From positions 2,108,001 through 2,172,000 of the forward strand of contig JANFAH010000005.1 in the NCBI GenBank assembly GCA_024663395.1: a stretch of DNA of 64,000 nucleotides, read 5' to 3'. The stretch is from Pisolithus tinctorius (taxonomy: Eukaryota > Basidiomycota > Agaricomycetes > Boletales > Pisolithaceae). Shown piece by piece: positions 29,039-40,148 of this stretch. Made by a program: the position numbers and the translations under genes. The notes below the pieces were generated by a model. That model did not search any database and had not been told where the DNA came from. It worked only from the letters and a program-made list of their open reading frames with translations. The number at the start of each line of letters is the position of its first letter. Within the stretch, counting starts at the first letter, position 1.

Positions 29039-29816
29039 TCAGACCACTACACAACGCCGTTGCTTCACCATCTTCCCCCACCGACCTTTCATACTTTCCC
29101 TGAGTGCAAGGTTGAAGACGTCCTGGACACCAACGCCCGTCTTGGCCGAGCATTCTATGTATTTGGCACCAATTTCCTTGGCGACGGCTGACCCCTGCTC
29201 TGCTGTCACCGGAGCCTGTCCCTGTGCAGCCAACATCCGTCGTGTTTGATCCTCTCTCCGCAGATCGATCTTTGTGCCAACCAGTATCAGTGGTGTCCCT
29301 TCGCAGAAGTGGGCCACCTCTGGGTACCACTACAGAAGATAATTAGCCAACAATCCACCACCAGCAAAGATAATGCGCCGAACCTTGTCTTGAACATTAC
29401 CTAGACTGACCGGGAAATCAACGGAGAAAACGATAAGGATAACATCGCTTTCTGGGTAGCTCAGCGGTCGCAATCGGTCGTACTCCTCCTGTCCAGCGGT
29501 ATCCCAAAGCGCAAGCTCCACCACCTTCCCCTCAAACTGAACTTGCGTAACGTAGTTTTCAAACACGGTTGGAATGTAAGACTACGCCGACTATCAATTG
29601 AGCCTCGTCGACTGAAGGGTGCAAGACATACGAGGAACGTACCTCCGGAAAGCGGTTCTCTGCGTAAACTATGAGTAGACACGTCTTCCCGCAGCCGCCT
29701 TAGTGTAATGTTATTGAATGATGGGCAAGGAGGACGAACAAAGTATCCCGCGCACCATCACCTACCACCACCAGTTTCTTCTTCACGTCCGGTCTGCGAG
29801 CCGATGAAATGTCCAT
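29039..29816 (-). CDS. Rho-family small GTPase
   Basis: Four exons: 29816-29756, 29698-29643, 29581-29384, 29329-29039; 201 residues. G-box motifs are [11 protein letters not shown] (P-loop, split by intron 1), the switch [26 protein letters not shown] and GTKIDLR (guanine specificity, T/NKxD type), and SAK near the end. A basic stretch is followed by CVVV, a geranylgeranyl-type CAAX box. The GGCGKT P-loop and the WYPEVAHFC segment are closest to the Rho4/Rho2 side of fungal Rho proteins; I cannot fix the subtype. The likely role is in wall synthesis and actin control at the plasma membrane. It is head-to-head with PIG-Q (165 bp between starts). Confidence 0.9.
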
Positions 29817-29981
29817 TTGAGGTCAAAAACACGCTTTCCTCCACAACTTGGTATATCTGAACGAACGAAGCAGAGAAGACCTCCAACGAACTTGGAACGC
29901 GTTCGCCAAGCGTCCCTGGTCACGTGCAGCCAACAGACACCTGCAAGCTTGAATACATCAGACATCAGCGCGTCAGCCCCC
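29817..29981. promoter_or_regulatory. Divergent promoter of the Rho GTPase and PIG-Q
   Basis: A 165-bp gap separates the two opposite start codons. No specific element was recognised. Confidence 0.4.
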
Positions 29982-32276
29982 ATGACGACAGTGTTCTGGC
30001 CATCGGATGTCACAGACGATGGCTTCATGTACGGCTGGATCCAGGAGCACACAGTTTGCGTCGCGGGAATATTGCACGCAGACACAGTACGTGTTAACAT
30101 AGTTGTATCGGCCAGTCCTCACCAAACTATCAGCTAGCGGACGCAGAAACTATCCTTGCGAAGGCCCTCGGCTCGGAGAGATTACGAGCGTTGATGACAC
30201 TTTGCGAAATACCAGTCATTCTTGGGCATTGTGCGTTCCGTTCTCTAGCTCCGTATGCCACCCCTGAGATCAAAGATTCGATCATTTCTTGGTGAGATAT
30301 GATACGTTTACTGTAAAACGGACTAGCCTGACGTCAATTTGTAGGGCACGTCCCTTCCACTTTTACTATTACTATCGCCATACCGAGAATTCTCGGCGTT
30401 TCTATGCTGTGCGCGAAGAGGGTGCCAGTCTCATTTCACGCGGCAATAGAGCAATGCCCACGGAAGCATATTTAGTCCATGATTTCACTCCCCATCACCC
30501 ACGAAGTTCCAGACTCGAGGACGTCGTCAATCAAGTGCGTCCGCGATCAGACTATATTTAGTTGCCTCCTGAGCCTCCTGCACAGTTAAATTCCGCGAGA
30601 TTGGTTGAATACGCCGTACGACACTGTCAGACTACATGTCCAAGACCGCCGGATGGAAAAGCGTGTGGTATGGGCTTCGTTTCAAACACATTGAAGTCAG
30701 CCTCCCGGTCATGGGATCTGTTCGGCCACCGCTTCCTGCCAACAAGAAGCGTGTCGATGTTGAAAGAGTTCAGCTTTACAGGTCATTTGCACGTCGTCTC
30801 TTATGAGGTGGGCTAAGCCAAAAAAATTAGCTCGCCAGGTCGAAAACAGGGTCCACGTACTGCACTTTTTGTCCAATCGGAAGTTTGTTCACCAGGGTGG
30901 GGATATAAATTCGGCTTGTCAAGAATACATCGAGTACGTACGGAAGCTATGGAAGACGTCTCTTGATATCTATCCCATCATCCAGGTATCATAATACCCT
31001 TTGGGTGATATTGAATGACATCATCATCGGTGTCGCGTTCCGCTTTTTCCTGCACCAAAATCGGGCGATCATCAACCAGTTGGTTATAGACGGATTGGAG
31101 GTATGTTTTTGCTGCCCTGCGTGTGCAGGTTAACTGCATCTGGCTTAGGGCATATTGGCACATCGCGTGGAAGGCGTGTTGCTGTGGCTGGATAGTTGGC
31201 CAGCAGGTTTGAAGTTGAACACGGAACTCAGCAGATTTTATTCACAAGGTTTCATTGGCTTGATAACGCAGTGGGCTAGTAAGTACGGCTTAACAAGTGC
31301 ATCCATGTTTCTGAAGGGAAAAAAAAAAAACAAAGCGTTTCTGCGTAGCTGTCTTTGTTCCTTACCGGTGCTCAACCTGACCATAGAGACAGCCAGTCTC
31401 ATGGGAATGACAATGGCCACATCCTTGTTCTTGGATCTTCTTGGTCTACTTACTGGTCACTTCTATGCGTGTTATTTGATTGCGTCGACGATATACCGGC
31501 ACATCTTAATGCTCCTAGGTTCCCTGTGGAACCTCTTTCGAGGTGTGTATGACTACAGGGATGTCTTAAGCTTGTACTGACCGACACCAGGGAAAAGGTA
31601 CAACGTACTTCGCAACCGCACGGACCCATGGGATTACGAAACCGATCAGCTCCTCCTTGGGACAATCCTTTTCACCCTTGCGGCTTACCTTTTCCCTACG
31701 ATTTGGGTATATTATGTAGTTTTTGCGCTGGTAAGTCGTTACCTGGAGTGATACGCAACGAATACAAGTGACCGTTGCAATAGGTTCGGTTGTCGCTCAT
31801 CGCACTCTACGCAACCGGCGAGACATTGCTGGCTTTCATGAATCACTTCCCCTTGTTCGCGCTCATGTTGCGGATTAAAGACCCCCAGCGACTGCCTGGT
31901 AGGTAGTCACACTTCGGAACACGCCAAGGAGGACCTGACAAATAGGCTTCCAGGTGATATATACCTGTTGGCACGACCGACGTCCGATCGTTGTTCTGTT
32001 ACCTTGATGGTACTATCCGCTGCCTGTTCCCAAGATACAATAATACTCACCATCATGCAGAGTTATCCACTTCCACTTTCTGCTATCTTTGCACAGTATA
32101 GTAAGCCATCCTCGCAAACATTATTGTGTTTCTCCGCGCTGAGATAGTTGGTTGCAGCACAACTCTGGCGTCAGCTACTACAGCACTATCATCCATTTCG
32201 CCTTGGCAGATGGATACTGCAAGGACGAGTCCTCGCAACATTTACACATGCATCTGTATACATACCATCGCAATAG
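29982..32276 (+). CDS. GPI1: PIG-Q/Gpi1, subunit of GPI-GlcNAc transferase
   Basis: Multi-pass ER membrane protein of the complex that adds GlcNAc to phosphatidylinositol, the first step of GPI-anchor synthesis. Well-supported exons are 29982-30086, 30134-30291 and 30345-30534. Later blocks show NDIIIGVAF, LLWLDSWPAGLKLNTELSRF, LLGSLWNLFRGKRYNVLRNR, ETLLAFMNHFPLFALMLR and the end VLATFTHASVYIPSQ. These are family hallmarks. Between 30586 and 30990, and again around 31270-31395, I could not find one set of introns that keeps all conserved pieces in frame (a run of A near 31320 is a weak point). Some one-base errors or very short introns may be present. The stop lies 20 bp from the stop of the convergent Sae2 gene. 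Confidence 0.83.
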
Positions 32277-32296
32277 TCTGGGCAGATTATAAACAT

Positions 32297-33567
32297 TCAT
32301 GATAATTTCGCTCCTCGTTCCAGGTATTTGCCGTTGTGATTCCTATGTCGCGTAAGGTTCCATCGTTGCGAGCACGAACTCGCGATATTTAACTCACCTC
32401 GTTTCTAACTCGATGTCTACTAGTTTCTTCTTGTGCATTTCAGCGGCCCGCCGATTGATTTCGGAAGCTTCCTGCGTGTCCGGGAAACCAATCTCCCAAT
32501 AAGCCGGTGGTGTCTTTGGTCTATGCCAATGATGACGATGCCGTGATACACGATACTTATGTTGCTCGATGTCATCGTCGTTCTCCTTGTCTATGTCATT
32601 GTCAGAATGGTAACTTGCATTCGATTTGCGCTTGGGTGATCGCCAGAGAGGACGCTGGGGAGCAGAGACGGGACCTATAGCTTTATAGTACTTACGAATG
32701 ACCCATTGGTGTCATTGTCCTCTTCCAGACAAAGCATTGCACTCACGTCGTGACAGCATTCGCAGTCGTCGCCCTCCATATGTCGTCGTTCTTCCCGACT
32801 GCGGACAACGGTATCATATGGATAGTCGAAGCCTTGATTAAGGTCCTTTCTGATGGAGAACCTCGAGTTGATGGTAGGTATCCCTGGAGGTACCTGCGCA
32901 TACCGCCCACGGGGCTTGCGGCCGCTGCCGCCTACAGTGGGTGATTTTCTGGAGGATTCAACTTTGAACGGCGAATCTGTAGCAAGTTCACCGAGATTGG
33001 GTGTGTCTTTGAGTTTTCTAGCACGCACCACTCTTGCTCCTGACAGTCTGTGAAACCTTAGTCTTCTCCACCTCTGGGACTGGTGGTTTATCGAAGTTTC
33101 TGGAGACACCCCCCATCGCTGTATTCGGATGGTCAAGCGGTTGTCCGGTCCGCCGGTCTGATCGTATAGATTGGTTTCAACAAGATTATATGAATGGCGT
33201 GAATGACAATACCAGACGCAATGCCTGATTTCTTCTTCTGGTTCTCCTCTTCATCACTAACCCTACTCAAATCCGGTCCAATTTCCTCGAATTGCTTGCG
33301 TTTACCAAGTATCGAGGCCCTCGGGTACGCCTGAAATTCTCCTGACCTGAGAGCTTTATAGACCTCGTCGTCTCTCGCGAAATCTTCGAATAACCATTGC
33401 TTGAAGTTCTTCCACTTCCGGTAGTCGGATTTGTACCGCTCAGCAGCCCGGTCGCTTGTCTTGCGAAGGTCGTCATAACGACTGCGTAGAGAGCCGAGTT
33501 CTGCTTGAAGCTTCTGAACTTGCTCTACGAGGTTCAGTGTGTTTGTGGGTTGACCGGGTTCTGCCAT
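32297..33567 (-). CDS. SAE2: Sae2/Ctp1/CtIP-like DNA end-resection factor, one frameshift
   Basis: Cofactor of the Mre11 complex in double-strand break resection. The N-terminal exon (33567 to about 33215) codes a coiled coil (LVEQVQKLQAELGSLRSRYDDL). The C-terminal domain is diagnostic: DCECCHDYYKAIG, PLWRSPKRKS and the RHRHHWHRPKTPPAYWEIGFP block that carries the RHR DNA-binding motif. Later exon borders are 32747, 32690-32398 and 32342-32297. The junction at 32746/32690 uses GTGAGT..TAAG to give CCHDYYKA. In the middle exon the frame that reads FDKPPVPEVEKTKVSQ must change by one base near 33013-33020 to read VVRARKLKDTPN. An extra A in the run GCAAGAG would explain it. This is an error or a mutation. 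Confidence 0.82.
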
Positions 33568-34380
33568 TCATGCATGGAGACTCGAGAGCGCCCGTCAGCG
33601 ACTCATCAAATTAAAGGTACGCGACGTAATAGTAACTGATCATGTGATCGTGTTCGGGATCACGTGCAGCACCCTCCCGTCCTCGAAGTATTACCTGCTT
33701 TCACTGACTGGCAGAACACAAGCGTCCAGACTCCAGCATCTGATCATAGATGTATTTTTTACTCAAAACATCAAGGTAATAAATGAATGTAAATGTTGCA
33801 TGTCATCGATTGCCAGGTGCCCATATCCTCGTACCACGCTGAGCAGCGTACTGTTTCACCGAGTTCAAAAACGAGGCCAGCGCCTCGACCATCCCATGAG
33901 TGGCTACAGTACTTTTCTCAGACAGTCATGACAGTGACGAAGAAAGGTTTTTCTCTTTCGGTGATGAATGGTTGGGACTTGTCATGCATAGTTGGGATAA
34001 CTATTATTGGTATGTTGTATAATATGTTTGCATTTCACCCAGTCATGCACCACACTAGGTCCTACGTCACAATTTATGCTATGATCTTTTGCCATCAACG
34101 ACGAGTAGTCAACCTCATGCCTGGACTGTAGTGCATTCAGACTTTGGGTGATGATAATGACCGGATTGCACTCTACAATGCCTTCGCAGTAACCTCTGTC
34201 CTCCTCGCTGACATCAGAGAAGAGGCCATGCAGGTGGTTAGCAGCCCTTCCTCCTGGGATTGAAGATGGTGGCTGCGATTTGCCTCCCATTGCTAGTCTG
34301 CATTTTCCTGGTGAGATGTGATGACTTGAAGATGTAAGGGCCAACTGCGACCAGCACCTCTACAATGCTGAGACGACTTA
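33568..34380. other. Intergenic region without a recognised gene
   Basis: Short frames only, with no conserved motif seen on either strand. It begins at the 5' side of Sae2, so its promoter lies here, and it ends at the third kinase-like pseudogene. Confidence 0.5.
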
Positions 34381-34383
34381 CCA

Positions 34384-34840
34384 CCAGCGAATCATAGTTA
34401 AATTTACTTGCCGTTATTCATGCGAGCTGCACATGTTTTGTGCAGATCGCGGTCATGCACGGGTGCTCTTGGGTTTTGAGAGGCTCCCTGGAGGTTTTTC
34501 GACATCATAATGGAGTTTATGGAATCTGCTGTCGCGATCCCGCAATCTCTGCATGCCGAAAAACACCGTGAATGTGTGAACAAGTGGCGGGAGCTTGTTG
34601 AAGCCTTCCGTGCTAAGGATCTTGTTCATGGGGACTTGCGGTATCCGAACATCATCTGTGATGGAAATAAGGTGATGCTAACTGGCTCTGACTAGGGTGG
34701 GAAAGAGGGGGAGGTACTTTATCCAGGAGGTCCACTTGACTTTGACCTGACAACTAGATGAGACCACTAATCTGAAGATCATTAAAGGTGATGATCCTCG
34801 GCTCCTGTGCGGGACATTGACATACGTGCAGATTAAACGA
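34384..34840 (+). pseudogene. Kinase-like protein of the expanded family, copy 3, decayed
   Basis: Third copy of the family at 8779-9901 and 12978-14117, here on the plus strand. It keeps the segment ending IIMEFMESAVAIPQSLHAEKH, the catalytic-loop block VHGDLRYPNIICDGNKVML and the C-terminal GDDPRLLCGTL. The metal-binding DFD site has become TGSD followed by TAG at 34693-34695. The downstream GGKEGEVLYPGGPLDFDLT block lies directly after this stop, and TAG/TGA codons recur near 34757-34762. No N-terminal half is recognisable. It is a clear pseudogene fragment. Confidence 0.75.
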
Positions 34841-36316
34841 GGCCGGGGAGACGTACATATATGTGTGTGGGTCTGCGAAGACGAGACAGTAAACCTGAGA
34901 CATCCGTGCAGAAATAAGACCCACAAATGCGTAGGATGATTACTTTTTTAGGGGATGCTGCTGTGTGTGTGTGGGAGGAAATACACATGCATTGGTAGAT
35001 GCAAATAAAACAATGCATGTAAAAGATGACTATATGGAACTCGAGGGCAGATGAGAATGATGGAGGGAGCAATTGGGGAAAGTGTGAAGTGCTTGCCAGC
35101 CCCTGTGGTAGGAGTGAACCAACGACACAAGCAGCGAATGCCAGACCCTATGAATTAGGAGGAGCGCTACTCACTGGATGCCATTCCTGGACGGGTAGCA
35201 GAGCGTAGCAAAAGAGAGAGTTATGCAGGCTAGGGTGAGCCTGCATGTATGGGGCGAGGATTTGGGCATGCCAACAGAAGTATGTGAGAAAAGCATTGCT
35301 AACCCAGCGCCCCTTCACCTTGACGACACGGAGCGGTAGTCGATGCGGACACCAATGACAAGATACTACATACCCAACTCAGATAATTTCGGCACTTTGC
35401 AGGAGATAACTCGTCTTAACGATACTGGACAAAGAAGCGGGCGCCACAACCGAGTAAACACGTACCGAATAGCATCGCTATAGCCTAGGATAACGTCGAT
35501 AGCCGAACCAACCTCCCTCAGTCACTCGAATGGTGCAGAGCAAATAAAATGTTCGACAGAAAAACGGGGAAGCGACCCCTAGTCTTCACAGGTGCACCGT
35601 TGGTGGCAACCAGGAGTCTCCTTCAAATGGCTCAAGCTAGTGACCGAGCTCTTCGTAGACGGTCTCGAGGTATTCTTCACAGACGCATGACTGCCGATGG
35701 CGTGTCACAACCCAATAGAAAACCCTTCAAAGCGTTTTCACATGACAAACGTGTGTTATGTCCGCGGGAGGCCAAGACACCGATTCGAAGATATCCATCA
35801 TCTTTGACTTTACGACTCTAAAAGGTTCAGAGCCAGCCACCACTTGATTATCAAGTGCGACAGAGTGCAATCCGCTGTACAGAGTAAATAGCGCACCAAT
35901 AGGAAGTTTCCGCTGCCGGTTTCCACGGTGAACAGTGCTTTTTACCGGAAAGAAAAGCCAAGATCTGTCATGACATTCGCCGGAGGTGGAATCACATGCG
36001 CCTCAGTCGGAAGGGATGATTCACCCTGCTGTAAGATTTCGGTGGTCAGTATAGCGTGATGATTTACCGGTATCCTGCTAGAAGTAACCGCTGGAGATGC
36101 ACATTGGATGCTGATATCCACTGTTGAGTACATGCTTAAGTACTGAATTGAGAACGCGGTTGGTTGAGCTGCGGGGGCGTCAATCTGTTGATTTCGCACA
36201 GCCGGAGAATGCTGGCTATTTGAGACAAGAGAAGCGACATCCCTCGCAACGTCAGTCGTTACCCCAAACGCCGACGCTGTGGACTTACACTCAACGTTTT
36301 CGACCATCAAGAAACT
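34841..36316. other. Gene-poor stretch upstream of the acyl-CoA synthetase array
   Basis: No convincing coding region. Short unrelated frames only. The last part presumably holds the promoter of the first acyl-CoA synthetase copy. Confidence 0.5.
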
Positions 36317-39162
36317 ATGCCAATCACATATACACCTTTACCAGACAGTGTCGACCATGGCAAGCAGTCAGTGACCGTTCCTGGCACCAAGCAGCCAGGA
36401 CAAACCCGTGCGTTGTCGAGCTCTGATATACCAGCTTTCATTAACGAAGGACGTTCATACAGATCACTACAGAAACGGTGAGCCATCCTCACTCTTGAAT
36501 TGCGAGTGTTCGGCCTTACAGCTTTCGCAGCTTTCTACGGTTTGCTTGATCCCGACTCTCCTAACTATCCGAAGACGCTCCAAGACATCTTCAACAACGG
36601 CTACTCCTTCAATCCAGATGCCAAACTTCTTGGTCATAGACCTGTCATTTCCAGGTCTCCGCTCAAGTTCGGTCCCTACGTATGGCAGACCTATCGTGAA
36701 GTCGACGTCAGAAGACGTCGGATTGGCAGTGCACTGCATCGCTTGTTCGCCACAGGCGAACTCAAGGCAGCAGATATGGAGACAGTTGGTATATGGTCAC
36801 AAAATCGACCAGGTAAAGTATTTCCACGATGCTGATCCGTGCATTTGCTAACGGTGCTCTGTAGAGTGGCAGTTAGTCGAGTTTGCATTGCATGCTTACG
36901 GAAAAGTGGGCGTCAGTTTGTATGATACCTTGGGAAAGGAATCAGTAGGTAAGACATTCTAGCATCGGGAGGGTTATATTCCTGATTTATTTCTGTAGAA
37001 TACATGTAGGTCGCCTCTGATGCATTTACCACTGACTAGCTTACCGTATTGGATAGCATCAATCATGCGCAGCTCCCTATCATATTCACCACCCCGGACC
37101 ACATAGCACCTTTGCTCAAGCTAGCCGCAAGCATCTCAAGTGTAAAGGTCATCGTGTCCTTTGACCCACTTGGGGACGACGTCAGACGTTTGCTTTCCTC
37201 CTGGGGGGAAACTGTCGGCATTCGGATAACTGAATTGAGCGAAAGTCTGATGTTTTTCTTCCGTTGGTAGTTCTACACATTGATTGTTCGTCTGCAGTCG
37301 AGAAGTATGGCGAGGAAAATCTCACTGAACCCCTTCCGGTATCGCCTGATCAGGTCGTTTCTCTGTGCTACACCTCGGTACGTTTATGATTGCACTTTTG
37401 ATGGTATGCTTGATTCACTCTCGGTGATAGGGAACAACGAACTTGCCAAAAGGTGGAATATCGTTCCCGACGCCAGTGGCTTTGAACTTATCTTTTCATA
37501 GGAGCAATCCTCACCCACATGAATCTCGCGAGCGGGGCGTATGCGAACACCTTTGGTACCAGCTTTCCCCTGGGCTGCTGTCTCATGTCATACTTGCCAC
37601 TGGCGCACATTTATGAGGTTCGTGGGATTCTATTTAAGTCAAATAACATATCTCCATGATTTGAGTGTGCAGCGGATTTGCGAATTGACGGTAATCACCG
37701 TGGGTGGATGTATTGGGTACTTCACTGGCGACCCCTTGCGCTTGATGGATGACGCCCAAGCCTTGAAACCTCACTTTTTCCCATCGGTACCACGAGTGCT
37801 GAATAGGGTATACCAAGCTGCCATGTCCGCTGGTAATGTGCCGGGTGTGAAGGGTGCTATCTTCCGAACAGCAGTGCAGACGAAACTAGATCAACTTCAC
37901 AAGACCGGGTTAACTGCCCACGTCATATGGGACGCATTGGTGTTCCGCAAGGTTCGTGGCAGGCTTCTTGATGCAGTACTCGATTGGCTCACTCCGCTTG
38001 GCTTCCAGATTCGCGCTGTACTTGGAGGGAACGTTTTGCTGATGGTCACCGGTTCCGCTCCCATTAGCGGCGAAGTGGTTGATTTCCTCAAGATCGCTTT
38101 CGGTTGTGGTGTTACAGAAGGTGCGACGAGCCTACTTCTTTTCCTTTCCTCACTAATTTTCGTCCAGGGTAAGCGAGGTCGCGGGATTGCTTGATTATGT
38201 TCCATTAATGACTCTGGACAGTTATGGCATGACAGAGAATTGTGGGGTTTGTACGCGCACTTCGCAGGGAGACCCAACTGGTGGTGGGACGATCGGCCCG
38301 CCTCAACCAATTCTCGAAGTCAAACTCGTCGACCTTCCAGCGATGAATTACCTATCTAACGATAAGCCGAACCCACGTGGAGAGTTATGTGTCCGCGGCC
38401 CGAACTGCTTCATGGGATATTATAAAGGTTCGTCTCCTCTTCGCCATTTGCTCAGGTCCGTGAAAGGGAATGGTGTCCATCAGATGAGAAGAAAACTCAG
38501 GAGACGCTGAGGGACGGCTGGATACACACCGGGGATGTCGCAGAAGTTGATAGTTCCGGACGCTTCAAGATCATCGATCGAGTGAAGGTGCGTTGTCTCT
38601 TTTGGCGCACTCCCGTTACGGATACGTAACGCATGTACACCAGAACATTATGAAATTGGCACAAGGCGAGTACGTGGCGCTCGAGAAGGTCGAGAATACG
38701 TATGCTGCTTGTCCTATTGTCCAACAAATCTACGTCCATGGGGATTCTTTACAGCCGTACTTAATCGCTGTCGTCGTCCCTGATCCCTTGGTTTTAGCAC
38801 CACTGGCATCTGCTGCTCTCGGCAAGAAGGTGGAACCTGGCGATACTCCTGCGCTCACTGAAGCGGTGAAGAATCCCCGGGTTATACAGGAAGTGCTGAG
38901 CTCGTTAAACGCAGAAGCAAGGAAGAGCGGGCTTGCTGGGTATGGTCGACCGTTTTTTCTGTCCTTAATGTGCTTATCGCCGTTCAGATTTGAGTTTATT
39001 AAGCGCATCCATGTCACCATGGACCCCTTCACCATCGAAGAAAATACGTTGACGCCCACTCTAAAGTTAAGGCGCAGAGACGCTTACGCCAAGTTTAAGA
39101 GGGAACTCGATGCCTTGTACGCTCTTGGGGAACCAGCCAACAATGTGTCGTCCAGGCTGTAA
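36317..39162 (+). CDS. FAA2: Long-chain acyl-CoA synthetase, tandem copy 1, PTS1-like end SRL
   Basis: ATP-dependent fatty acid-CoA ligase of the AMP-binding family. Motifs: YTSGTTNLPKGAI (P-loop, exons joined at 37376/37432), PLAHIYE, GYFTGDPLRLMDD, EGYGMTENCG, GELCVRGPNCF, HTGDVAEVDSSGRFKIIDR and a C-terminal KLRRRDAYAKF. The last residues SRL resemble a peroxisomal PTS1 signal, which points to beta-oxidation. Exon 1 is 36317-36407. Later the gene has a 7-nt exon (36999-37005) and, to keep EGYGMTE in frame, a single-nucleotide exon (38168) between introns 38121-38167 and 38169-38221. The second intron (near 36499) is unclear: where copy 3 has GT this copy has AT. I found no other damage, so it may be functional. 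Confidence 0.85.
38168..38168 (+). other. Candidate one-nucleotide exon, copy 1
   Basis: Upstream exon ends GTTACAGAAG at 38120. The next acceptor is CAG at 38165-38167, then a single G, then the donor GTAAGC at 38169, and the last acceptor is CAG at 38221 followed by TTATGGCATG. Only inclusion of this one G gives E-G-Y-G-M-T-E; skipping it gives an immediate TGA. Both flanking introns (47 and 53 bp) have normal size and branch-like sites (CACTAAT and AATGAC). Confidence 0.8.
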
Positions 39163-40148
39163 TGAGCACGGTTGAAGTGCAAGTATACGGAGATCCATGA
39201 TGAAGTGGATTCCTACCCTTTTGTTCAGATAATTGTCTATTGAATCTGCTCTGGATATTAATACTGCATGAAAACCAAAAGAAGTATCACGTCTTGCGAG
39301 TGATCAAGAAATGCCATCAAAGTCCGGGACATGGGAGCAAGTGCTGGTTCTTGCCTGTTGTAATGATCTCCATGACAAGCCAGTGGGCCAGTGAGAAGAT
39401 CCAATAACCAACAAGATAAGACAGTCTCTACATGAGAATGCAAGCCACATAGCATATTCCAAGCCTGCTGTAAACTCGATACACTGATGCATTACGACCA
39501 TATCCAATATTATGAGCGAGCACATTTCACCTATGCATCACATGCTAAGCGCTGACTTCTCGTCGTAGCTGAGCGCTGCTCCTGGACAGACTCTACGGGC
39601 TGTACAGATTCGGCCGGCGATCAATCTGTTGGCACCAAGCTAAAATGTATCTTGTATCAGGGTAACCTGATGCTAAGGAATGGCTGGAAACAACGTTCGA
39701 CCTTCAGATCTTCAGAGGTCGTATTGCAGTGAAACTCGACGGCGCTCGCTCATTTAGGAACAATAGCCGGGACCCGAGGCCAGGATTCGACTTTTCAGTG
39801 GTCTCGTAACCAGTCGGTTCGGGACGCGTACGACCGGCACTCCGTTGGCTGGCATCCTGGGGCGGAGACTGATAGTAAGTACTTAGAGTAAAATGTGATC
39901 TACACCGATTACAGTAAGGTTCGTATTGATGGACTGGTTCCTGCTTATTGATATGAACCTTTTTCATGGCAAGTCATCCATTAGAAGGTACGTCAACATA
40001 TTTAGCTTTATTTACAATCAACTAGGGCGGAGGGATAGTTCTGCCCTCGAAACAACAACCGCTGGGAAGGTGCGTAGGGCCCCGCATGGGTGCTCTCTGA
40101 TCGTGTGCCATCGATGTTGCAAGTTTACTTTCAACGTTACAGGAAGCT
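39163..40148. other. Spacer between acyl-CoA synthetase copies 1 and 2
   Basis: No gene seen. The first 130 bp after copy 1 resemble the 3' flanks of copies 2 and 3 (a run ATGAAA..ATGCCATCAAAG near 39268-39325). The last 100 bp resemble the upstream flank of copy 3 (CGCTGGGAAGG and TTTACTTTCAAC). The duplicated unit therefore includes flanks on both sides. Confidence 0.6.

Noticed and set aside
38121..38221. Single long intron or twin intron (stwintron) instead of a one-nucleotide exon
   Set aside because: As one intron it shifts the frame to an immediate stop. The lone G is not part of either splice site, so neither donor nor acceptor of an outer intron is split as in a classical stwintron.
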